64,000 nucleotides of DNA from Phoronis australis (taxonomy: Eukaryota; Phoronida; Phoronidae): the NCBI GenBank assembly GCA_002633005.1, contig NMRA01000254.1, positions 62,001 to 126,000 of the forward strand, in the 5' to 3' direction. The translations under genes were made by a program, and so were the position numbers. Positions 13,301 to 25,300 of this stretch are shown here, one piece after another. The stretch's first letter is position 1; each line of letters starts with the position of its first letter. The notes beneath the pieces are model-generated. The model did no database searches. It saw only the letters and a list, made by a program, of their open reading frames with translations, and was not told the origin of the DNA.

Positions 13301-16300
13301 AAGACTCGACGCGTAGCATAACGTCAACTCGCCAAATGCAACCAAACGGGAACTGGGGTCGCCAAGGCAAGGAAACTCCACATGGGTGTTGAGGAAGTTC
13401 TGTCCCCTACAAACAACGCATAGTTCAGTGGCAACATCCGAAACTGAAATAAACGAGGCACCTGAATAGAAGAGAAGAAACTGCGAACTCTGCAAATGTC
13501 CGCAGGTCGCGCGATACCCGAGATCGCACGAATGACGTTTTTTGTTTGAACGGAAAATTACGAGTATGTCGCAGGTTCACCTCCTCAAGCAGAAGCAGAC
13601 GATTGACGCGCGTTACATGATACATAACCTGGCCATTCCAATCTTTGGCCAACGGCTCCGACTCGCGCCTGCCTATTTCGTGTAGTATTTTGAGTGCGTC
13701 ATCGAACATGTGCGTGACGACTTTGACGCGACTTGGAAGTAAACAAAAGTGAAATAAATGGTAACACACACAAAGTAACGTAAAGAATACAACAAAGGAG
13801 AATTAAATATCACCGTTATAAAGAAAGAAAATATAAATAAAAAGTACCTTATGTACAGCGCTATCATGAATTTGTTGAAAAGAAGTTTCAATTTGTGTGT
13901 TCTTAGCAAGGGTTGTAGGTAGAGAATATTAATACTTTGCTAGCTCCTCATCATGCATCGTGATACTTGTAGGCCTAATAGTATTCATCGCTCTGCATCC
14001 AGTGCCAAGTTTATGACGTCTTAATTAAAATCACCACCCATTCAGTCCAGCGCATAAACTGGGGGATACGGCTATTGGCCTGAAAATGGACAAAACGGTC
14101 GATATGATGAACCTCCGATGAGCAACACGTGCTGTTGAAGAGTATCCCCTCAATATATATCCATTGCGTAGGTCAATAACACCATTGAGAGCAATCAATG
14201 TCTCATTTAACTGTATCGCCTGTTGAAGAATTTTAAACGAATTTTCATCAAGGCATGACACCTGTGAAAAGGTAAACGGTTTGATTTCTGCACTATGTCT
14301 TCTGAGCTTTGCTCGCCCGCAGAAATTTGCTCATAAATTTTTCGCATCGGACATTGAGTTCATTTTGTGGAGTTCGCATGCATTCAGTTTTCAGTTTTTT
14401 TCAGTTTGAGGTTCGCGATCGCGTTTTGAGGATATGGACGTGATCTAAGTTATGCTAATTGGTCGTTGAGCACTCACATTTTTGCGATTGTATTGGCGTT
14501 TATGCACCAGTTTGCGACGGACGTGTCATTTTTCGTTCGCTTTCCGGGAGTGGATTACCACTGGTGATTCACCAATACATGTGTTTTGATGAATCTTTTC
14601 TACTGTCTTTAGCTACCTCTCATGTTTGGCGCACAGTGATCGTTATTATTTGGCGAACGCATCGAAATGCAACGTGTTCTCTTTCGCAAGTTGTAGGCAT
14701 TCAATGTTTGGGTTTGGTCAAAACATGGGGTTCATCTTCATTATAGTCACTCTTAAATTCCCGCGTGAAGTTAAACCCTCGACAATGTCTAATCCCCTTA
14801 GCATCTGCTTTTCTGCCCATTTACTTCTTTTCCGCCGTCCACAGTGTTTCGAAGTGTACGTATTAGATAAGTTGCATTGAACGGCTGACGCCCCCCACTC
14901 AAGTGACATTTATGCTTACTTACTTCCGGTGGAATAAACCTTTTGAAAAATACCCGTTTTTAATTCTACTTTGAATTACTCAAGTCTGTGTGCATTGGTG
15001 TATATTATTTTCCCAGCAAGCTGATGGTCGCTTTCTACTGTAATCTCGTCAATTTTCATTCATTTTGTTCGACCAACTGAAAGATATGAAATATTTGACC
15101 CACGGTGATAACCGTTGGTCATCAATTTACGTTGACTCAAATATCCGGGTTTTTTTTGTTAAACACGTTTTGAATGATAACCAAATATAGGAATGTTACG
15201 GAACAGTATTTTTACGGTCGACCCCTCAAGTTACGTCCAAATTCTCGTTCACCGTATTTTGATGCTGCTCACAAATTGAAAAGTTATGAGTAAAATGTAT
15301 TGACGAATTTGCTGTACTATTCAAGGCATTCGAAATTTGAATGTATATGGGAGCAATAGATTCAGTAGACGTCGAATTTGCCTTGGTCGTCATTCTTTAT
15401 TTGACGTTTTACGTATTTCTGAACAACTCGGGATGTTGTCATACAAGGTGAGTTGGTTGCTATGCAACGTATGGCTCACCGACTCGCAGACATTCTCTTC
15501 GACTGTCCAACACGGTGCGAGACCCACAGAACACAGCTATAGCGTTAAAAACAAAAACAAAAACAAAAAATGAAATAACTCATGACCGTACTTTCAAATC
15601 AGGCTCACTGATCACCCGTCACGGTACAAGGAGGTAGAGTCAATGAATTGTGTTTGTGAGTCCGAGTGCGAGTTTTTGGAGTGCATGAACCGTATTTTGT
15701 GAGTCTGTTCTGTTCAGCCAGCCGTGTTGGAGAGTCGGCGAACCGAGTTTGCGGGTCGAGCTGTGTTTACTAGAAAAAGACCTATGTTTGCGATTACTAC
15801 AGCAGGATAAAAAATGTGGGGGGAGGCTAGTATTTTTGAGAATGTGGAACTTTTACATGTCTCACGAGGTACGTCCAGAGCTATGAATTATGCATTCGGC
15901 GAATTTTGGTAGTTCCTGCCTTTTTAGTGGAGTTTTGTCATTTTCTATTTTTTCGGAGTTTTTGTTTCCCCGAGGCGGACCTTTTGACAAAGGGGGGTGG
16001 AGCACAAGCGAGCCCACAGAACAGGATTTGTTATAAATTTGACCATTTGACTGTTTTACGTTTTGGGCAATGTCCCGGTGAAAAATTTCTGTCCACACAC
16101 GGCGGCACGTCTCCGTTTTTCTACAGGAATAAATCGAATCCCAAGTCTTTTGACTTGCATTGTGACCCCGTGACCTTTATCCATACCTCTGGCTGTGGCA
16201 GCCATTTACTTTGTAATTTTAATTTTTTGCATTTTTCTGTCGTTAGTTACAGTCAGTTATCATATGTCAGCCCTCCCCGCCCTGATAACGCGATAGTCAA

Positions 16301-19300
16301 CTCATCCACGCGTGGGATGATTGTCTAAGGGTGGAGAGAGTACGTATCTTCATACTGCAATATTGCTAGGGCGATGGAATTTCACCTGATTCAACTTTAT
16401 ACCAAACGATGTCTATAATACAACCATTATGCGCGGTGTATATCCATGTATTTACATACGTGATGTAGGATGAAACACAAATCTCCTCGTGTAAACAACG
16501 AGTGTTGAATCGAGTAACAAAACGTGTTATTTCTATCACGTTGAAAGTTCGAAAGAAAACAAACAATATCGATAATAGCGTTGTATCTCTTTAATCACGA
16601 AATTCACCTGCAGATATCGCCTTCGGACCGCAGTAGCCAATGCCGTGTTTATAATGATTATACACACTTTGTAAGCAAGGTGACATTTCCTGAACATTGT
16701 ACCGACAGATGAGGTTAAAAAGAATTTGTTATGGTAGTGAAAGATTTATAGGCAATGGCGCATGAAGAACAAGGGATAAAAACTGTAGTTTCTAAAGTCG
16801 CGAAATCATATAGGATTTTTCTATTACTTTGTTTTTTCTGTAAGCTCGGCGGTTGTCTACGGATTTTCATAACATCAAGCGATACATGTACATGTTGCCC
16901 CCGATCTGTCATTGTTGCCGCAGCTCACTGGCTATCATAACTCTGTATCTTGTCGACTCTAAGGCAATGGCAACTTCCCTTGAAAGTAGGAGAAATTCCA
17001 TCCAACTTGTACTAGGTTTACATGAACCTAATTTAAAAACGCTAGTGTTTTAGCGTTTCAGCCAGACAGACCAGATGTCCGCGAAAGTGTATTTTCCGCG
17101 CCAGCAGTTAGTTTATTCCCTCCTCGCCCGAATCGCTTTTAAAAGAAAATTGACGTGAAAACACGTTCACTCTCGGCCATGCATTGATTAAAGCAACGAT
17201 AGATAAAATCTTTTCTCCTCTGCGTATATGTGTCTTTTGAAATAAGCGGCATACAAAGGTGCTAGAAATCGTCAACAGCTTTGTGGTAACTCAAACCCGC
17301 ACAAGCGATGCGCAAATATAAGTGACGCCGTTACCGTTCAGTTGGCTGACGATTTCGCTACCAACAGCGGAAGTGCCAGCGATGTAGCCAGTTTGTAAAC
17401 ACGGTATATCTTTCTAGCTTGTCGATGGAATGCCGTTAGACTTGAATCAATCATTTCCCTGCACCCCGACAAAGTTGGAGGTGTCACAACTACATTTATC
17501 AGGGGCGGATCCAGGATTTTTAAAAGGGGGTCGGATCAAGGCTTTTTAAAAAGGGAGATCCAAGTCAACGATTTGAAAATTCTAGATTTGATATCACTAT
17601 AATCCAGGGAAAAAGGAGGTGTCTGGATCCCATTGTGCTTCTTGGTTAGAACATGTACTGCTCATATAGAGGCAAATCGATGGCAAATTCTTCTGGTTTT
17701 CGAATGGACAACTTTCTGTGACTGAATCCCCCGCGAAATGGTTCACTTTTAGAGCTAGAGTTGGGATTATTCAGTTAACTTCTAAATAAGGATTACATTA
17801 CTGGAACAAAACTCTACGGAAATAAAATTTAGTTTCTATCATGTAATGGACATTCATGTGGCTACTCAATGACACTAAAAAACGTGGGATGATACCAACC
17901 CCCTCATCCAAAACGGATGTTTCGCTTCTGACTGAAGGCTACCACTGACCGAGGTTGATTTTCTTTGTCCTTGATCTTTTATTATGTAACCCTGGTAGTA
18001 GTGCTGTATTTATATCAAATATGTAACCCCAGCTTTCAGTAGCATAAGGCCAATGAACGTTCACTTCCTAGAAGCGCTAAGCGGACATATTTCCTGAATG
18101 ATTCGTCCACCGATGTTCTATTTCGCGGTCGTTTACTGTTGGGAAGAGGTGGTAAAATTATCGAGTTGGCTTACTGAAACACTTGACAACTGATTTAGGT
18201 ATCGCTCGGTTGATTATTTGAACCAAGGATTTCAGGCTTTGTTAGTTTGAAGTGTCAAGAAGGAAATATTTTCGACAGGTATGTAAGGGGTTTGTTAGGC
18301 CTATTGTAGATGTATATGTTGGTTATTAGATTGTTTCTACGGGAGTATTTAGGTCTACTAAGATCTTTAGATCTAAGTGAAAATGAAGTGTCACGTCACA
18401 AGAAAACTACTTCAGTGCAAAGGGTTTAAGCTGCACGTTGGAATTTAAACAACGACAATTTTAATGTGATAAAGTGGTGTGAAGAACTATCGTTCCATTT
18501 TGTCTCAAAGCTTCTCAGATCTTTGAGGATCAGCGTTTTAGTTGATCTACACTAAAAAGATATAAAGCTGTGGTTATCACAGTGACTGACATTGTTGTCG
18601 CCAGATTATTGTATCGTCTCTGTGAATGACAGCGTTTGTGTATCCCCTGATATGTCCGACCACATGTGTCACTGAACTCTCTTGTCCACTGTGTTGGAAA
18701 TATTGTAAAAACAATAGAGGGCTTCACCCCAAGGTGACCCTGTTGCCTTTCCAAGGCGCTTGGTTTAATTATATCAGTGGTCATCTGCCGTGTCACGACC
18801 GTGTCTCTTAAGTTAACCCCATAAATTCACTTGGTAATAGTGATAAGAAGGGCAATGCTTGATTTCATTTGGCGACTTTTCCCAGAGGAATTCTCTGCGC
18901 TTTAAAAGAGCGTTTCTGTGAGAGAACGCGTCCATCCACGACGACTACATTGAAATGTGATAGATATGATGACAAAATATTAATCCTTATCTCTGTTTTC
19001 ACACCAACAGACAATTGACATTTGAGACCATAGCTCTTGACCCAAATGAAAGACTGAAAATCAGCTGATTGACTAGCTGTCGTCTGCAGCCTAATTTGAC
19101 GGGTGGTGACCTCTCATGGATATAACAGAAATTGTCATATTGATTCTGTTGACGTATGCTTTTAGTATCTCATTAATTGTGATAATAAGATATGTCTTAT
19201 CTGACCATTATAGATATTTCATGAACGTAGTATCGCAAGTATCCAAACGTGATGCCAGAGTTTTCTATCAAGCTCTGCGCATTACGTAATATAGCATCAT

Positions 19301-22300
19301 TCAGAAAATCCTGTTGATTTCTCAAGTACATTTATGTTTTGCTCGGGTCCGCTTACACGTACTTTTCGGCACCTGGCTTTCGCTAATCGATCGCTTCAGT
19401 ACTCACTTGACACATTCTAAGGATTTGTGGACGAATAATATGGGAGTATTTACAGTGATAATGAGTCGCTTTTCATTTACTTTGTAGTCTCAAGTGGGTA
19501 AGCAGTCCTTCTGGTGCACGAGGCGTGGAATAGAGTCAGCCATGGGAAAGCAGGGAGAATTTCACGATAAAATCAACGCGTTTAAGGAGAATTTATGCGA
19601 CACAGAGCATGAGGTAATGATTGTTCTTCCTAAGCCCTGCCTGTACAGTCCAGGTTTTCATGCAGGCCTGCGAGGCTTCGTATGTCAGTTTTGGCACTGC
19701 CAATTAGAAACTCCTGATTGTCGTGTGCGACATCGTATGCGACTATTTAGCTCGTGTCGGAACACTCGTCGCTCACCTCGATCATTGAGGTTATATACCG
19801 CTACATATCGTGTACAAAACACCGAAGTGTGCAGAACGTCGGCGGAGGAGGCGTTTAAAGAAATGCTTTTCACTGTGGTATGCTGGCGGTGGCACAGGAG
19901 ATTTTCGAAAAAGCAGCCGTTCCGGGAATTCGCAGGCGAAAATTTCCTGCCAAACATACACGGAGTACTGGAGGTAGCGCATCATGTCCCAGCTGTGTTC
20001 ACAAAACAGAAAAAATGACGAATATTTAATCATCAGTATAATTTAGCATAAATAGCCTAAAACGCCACACTGTCGTATTTAGGCGAGTTTGTGGCATTCT
20101 TGAAAATACCTCATCATTGTTACTAAGGTCGTTGATTGCATTCTCATCGTATCCCGTGCTCTTATCTCGCCTATGTTATTGTCTGCGATTATGAGTTCCT
20201 TGTTTCGAACACGGAAGATGAAGGGACGTCTTCTAAATTGTATCTGTTTTACCGGCAAGGCATGTATGTCTACANTTGTCGTGTGCGACTTCGTATGCGA
20301 CTATTTAGCTCGTGTCGCGGGAACACTCGTCGCTCACTTCGATCATTGAGGTTATATACTACATATCGTGTACAAAACACCATAGTGTGCAGAACGTCGG
20401 CGGAGGAGGCGTTTAAAGAAATGCTTTTCACTGTTGTATGCTGGCGGTGGCATGGGAGATTTTCGAAAAAGCACCCATTCCGGAATTCGCCGGCGACAAT
20501 TTCCTGCCAAACATACACGGAGTACTGGAGGTAGCGCATCACGTCCCCGGCCAGCTGTGTTCACAAAACAGGAAAATGACGAATATTTAATCATCAGTAT
20601 CATTTAGCATAAAAGCCTAAAAACGCCACACTGTCGTATTTAAGCGAGTTTACGCTACGGAATTTAGTGACATTCTTGAAAATACCACAACATTGTTACA
20701 AAGGTCGTTGATTGCATTCTCATCGTATCCCGTGCTCTTATCTCGCCTATGTTATTGTCTGCGATTATGAGTTCCTTGTTTCGAACACGGAAGATGAAGG
20801 GACGTCTACTAATTGTATCTGTTTTACCGGCAAGGCATGTATGTCTACAATAGGGTTTGATTTATAGAAATCTTCAAACAATACTGTTCAACATATGGTA
20901 TTACAATAACAACAAAAGCGATTCGAAGTTGTAATAACGCGTCTCCGCGTATCCTGTTGATCGTTTTGTAAAAACACGACGTCGCTTGAGGCAAGCAGTC
21001 AATTGGAAGTTTGCGCGTTGAATGTCGTTTTGAATCACTCTAATGCCCACAGAACTGACGATGTTATGAGGAGATGGCTTAAAATTGTTGGTAAATGATT
21101 TATCGTGGTTATCATGCACCTGTCACGATCACTGTCTGTCAATGTACAGCAGAAATTGCCGAACCGCAATACGAGGAAAACTTCAATCAGAATTACTTAA
21201 ATTAATGAGTCACGCAGACCTAATGATTTTCGTCTGCGTATTCCGCAAAAACGTCTTTCGCCTACTGAAATGATTCAGGACGAGAAGTTAGTGTTCTGGC
21301 ATTGTCACCGAACAATAATTGAACGCGTCGTCGATGGAAGGGTTACCGGAGAGGTCGAGAGTGGGGGTGGGAAATTATGGAAGCGATGTCATGTGTTTTC
21401 CAACTCGCACTAATTCAAAGAGCTTGAGAGGTGCTCTCCCGTCAAAGTCTGCGGCCATTTTATCTTTAAAGTTGTGTGCAACGGAAGCACCAACTTGCGC
21501 ATAAACTTGCAATAATTTAATGAACGCGCGGCTTGCCTGTTAAATTCGATTTATCAACAGCAACTATCTTGACTTTTCACTGGTTACATAAAACGATTTC
21601 AAGACTCACTTTGTCTTGGTCAAAATAATTTCATCTCATACACTACGGTACACTCTATGGCACGATAAAATCTTTTCATAGCGAAGAAAAGCAAACACGT
21701 CGTCTGTTTTTATTACGCCAAGCAAATCGATTCTTTCATTGCTTACAGGTCGTCACGCTGACCTGAGTAGCGACCTTAGATGAACTTTGACCTCGTTGCA
21801 TGTGGTCGATGTTAAATGAGTCCCTTGTGCATTGAAAAAACGGTGCGTATGCATTTGATTATTGACATCTTTGTTCAAACCGTCTGTTCATTTTCAGAGT
21901 ACAGAGCAGTTGGTAGAAGTTAACCAGAGTCTCTCCTGGCTATCTGTAAGTACACCTTGTCAAATGTTTAGTTATTATGATTTATTACTATTCAATCGAT
22001 AACGGTCTGTTGCGGGTTTTTCGTCGTTTGTAAAACATATAGGCCTAAGCACTGAAGAACGTTGGAAAGGTGCGTCGATTTATAGACCTTCGCTTTAAGG
22101 AATACTACCTTTTCATTACATATGTAACATTGTTTATATATGTATTGATGTACAGCATTCAGTTTTTTGGATAGCTGCTGTGTCCAAAACTCTCGCTAAA
22201 CGACTGAATTTGGCCTTATGGTTGCACCAGTTCACACATGTTAACTATTATTGGCCTGGTTTCCGTTTTCGTTTATTTATGGAGTCACGCGGAAAGTTTT

Positions 22301-25300
22301 TATTCAATATCTAGACGTTAGAGCAAACGGATGTTAGAGCCACAATGCTAAGAATTTTACGCGATCTGTAACTCGATGATTGTTTTCTACTCTGGCAGTG
22401 TACTAAAACGACATTGGTGAATACACAGAACATACACATTGACTTGTCGACAATGTTGTCTTAAGGTCGTTTATCGACGGTATTAGTTATTTCGATGCCT
22501 TTTCATTCGCACCAAGTTCTTTATACCGACGTAATTATGTTTTAACGTCATTCATAAATTACTGCCATTGATCGTTTAGTCAACGTACAAAAGGTGCGCT
22601 GAAGGGTTATGTTGATTTACAGTACATGTAGGGCAGGGTCTTTGAATTCTTTGCTTGGCCTGTCCGTAAACTTTTATCCTGTTTTAAAAGCCCATTGCCG
22701 GGCGTGCACAGTACCGAGGCGAGTGAGCTAATGTTTACGATTTTTATACTTTCCAACGTCTTTTCCCTCCTCTGTTTTATTGATTTTGCTGTGGACAGAC
22801 ATTCCGCTCAACTGTCGGTGTAGCCTAAGTCTCGCACACTGAGTCTAGCTAGCGACGATTTCGCGACTAGTAGAATGGTTTCTTTTATAAACCTAAATCT
22901 GCGATTATTTCTGTAGGTTTTTGGTAAATCTATATGAAATTAAGGCGGTGGAAACGGTAAGGTTTTTGATGTGCACCTGTGCAAAGTAGTTGATGGTTTT
23001 TGTAACAGGCAATGGCAAAACGGTTTTGCAATTTTTACTGTTTGTGCTGGTAAAGGCGACTCCGTTCAAGTTTTGGTTAGGTGCTGTTTTCTTAATCAAG
23101 TGCACCTGCAAAATATTATTTCTGAACTTTTTAAGATAGCGCTTCGAGCGCTGCTTTGAACATAAATATCATGTTAAAGTGCGCCTCCTCGCTCAAATGT
23201 ATAGGCTTATATCTAGGTCTGCCTTTCAGTAATTTAATTTGCCCTTCAACTTACGATAAGACAAGCCTGTCCACAGCGTCATGTGGCGTAGAAGTTGAAG
23301 TTTTTAATCAACGGCCTCCAGAAACTGGGTCTCGTGCGTTCAGTAAATGGAGTTTGGGCAGACGTAACGGCAATAGGTCCCACATTTTAAGAAACCACTT
23401 TGATACCCGTTATCCAGCGGAGAAAATTGGTTCGCAAAATGCAGGATCTCTGTTAGTGACTGCTATCGAGGAAATAAACAAGCATAAAAAGCATAACGTA
23501 ATGCGTGTTTATGTTCGAGTGTCACTGCGACCTTCAAGTCGTCAACGCGACCTCTGTGCACCAACACATGCCAAATAAATAGGACACCTCAGTATAGATT
23601 TTGACATTTTACTTTGAATGCAGTGTATAATATATTTATGGAACAGAGCAGTGGACAGCAAGAGAATTTATCGTAAGCGATTGTAACGCAAATGGTTGTT
23701 GCATGAACAACAAAGCCTTTGTTTAAGCAACCTGATACTAGAAGCCAAATGAAGCAACATCAGAGGCTAATCGCGAAAATTGGCTTGTCGTGTCAAACCG
23801 CTTGTTAGCGATTTTTGTGGCAAGGCAAGTAAGTGTGTGTTAATTTCCATGTCCGGCAAACTGGTGTGGCAAATCTACACTATTTCAAACTGGACAAGAA
23901 GAAAGCACACAAACCACAAATCAAGTTTCGATCAAATTTTGGTATAATTGTGTAATTTTTAGACTTTCTAGAGTAAGCCTATCGTTTTTATAAATGATTA
24001 TTTTCAGAAAGGTATATTTTCGGAAGCACTCATTTTATAACTAATGAGGGTAACGGAATAAGTAGACTGGAAAGAACCGAAAGGTGTTGAGTCATACTGA
24101 TTCACAGGCGTAAAATACCTTTCACGTCATTCTGACTATAAACATATTTTGATCGGTTATAACTGCAATGAATCCAGAGCAATACTTTGCAAGCTGGTGA
24201 CCATACCTGCGCCACTCAAAATGTTTTCTTGAGGTGGGCGTTTGCGCTTCATCCATATGTTGCAAGTTATGATTCATAACTTAGTAATTACCAAAAAGAC
24301 ACCACGCCACATGTCTAATAATTGTTTTCTATGATTTTAACGAGGTCTACACGTGTCCTTTGTGTGTTTGGCTGCAAGCAAACAGAAATTAATGACGTCT
24401 TCGGTTCGCAAGTTTAAGAGTGTAAAATTAGCAAAACAGCCATATGAGAAAATGTCGAAACAGATATCCGTATCGTCTTTTGAAGATGACACTACAGGTG
24501 TGACTTAGGGTTTCGCGATTTTTTCATATGCTGTGATTGAAAGGAACATTATTGGAGAGAAAAGTAATTTTCTGTGATCATCCTCAGCGCGGAAACGAAC
24601 TTCCAACTCCCGCAGTCGCAGTGAAGCGTTCTGCTGGTGAAGGTAACTCCCATTCGATGAATGGCAGAGAGGTGCCGTTATTTTGCTATCACTGTGCCTT
24701 GTTTTTTTCCTAAATTTTACTAAAGAGACACAGTCACATGACCCACTCAGTGGCAGATTGCTAAATAATCGAAATCAAATTTTATAGGCTTTCCTCTTTT
24801 AGAAAATATACGCCTTTTTGAGTTAAAATCTAAAATTTTATAGATATCTGACTAAAGACACAGACTTGGTTCTGCATAAACCTAGTGCACGTAGCTGGTA
24901 AGGTCATGTGATTTGATTTCAGACAACTACGAAAATAGGCTATTTGTAATAAAACCATTACAAACGGGTTTTTTTATCTGTGGTCAAAGCTTAGAACTTC
25001 AAGAAGTACATTCTATCCAACACAAATTACGAAAAAATGCGTTTTTGGTCGTAAAACCTATTAAGTTTTTTTAAGTATCGATAAAGTTCTCAAGTGTCTT
25101 AATTTTTATTCCTAATTGCCCAAGCTACTGACAAAACACAAGGCGTGGAATCTACTCCCTAGCAGAGTTATATCATGTTTTTGCCGTGGAGTTATGTTTC
25201 TGCAAAGCGTGTTTTAGTGTTTCAACTCTGTTAGCTGGGTTCGGAATTAGTCAGCTGAGTTCGGAAACAGAATTAATTTTCGTCACTGGACATAAATGAG

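Noticed and set aside
15906-16328. 140-codon open frame on +
   Set aside because: Composition is Phe/Ser-rich without recognisable domains; likely chance.
19620-20542. Open frames of 132-174 codons in the duplicated block
   Set aside because: Only the 19488-19613 part is supported by homology and splice sites. The remainder matches no family, and frames differ between the two copies because of indels.
21149-21270. Candidate for the missing plakin exon (KLQSELLKLMSHAD)
   Set aside because: Some helix-like pattern, but the donor is poor, the upstream boundary uncertain and similarity too low.
23156-23578. 140-codon open frame on +
   Set aside because: No motif, no splice-bounded segment and no fit to the plakin alignment.
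24588-24642. Possible exon between CCTCAG and GTAACT
   Set aside because: 55 nt breaks the phase-0 to phase-0 requirement between neighbouring exons, and the acceptor tract is weak.
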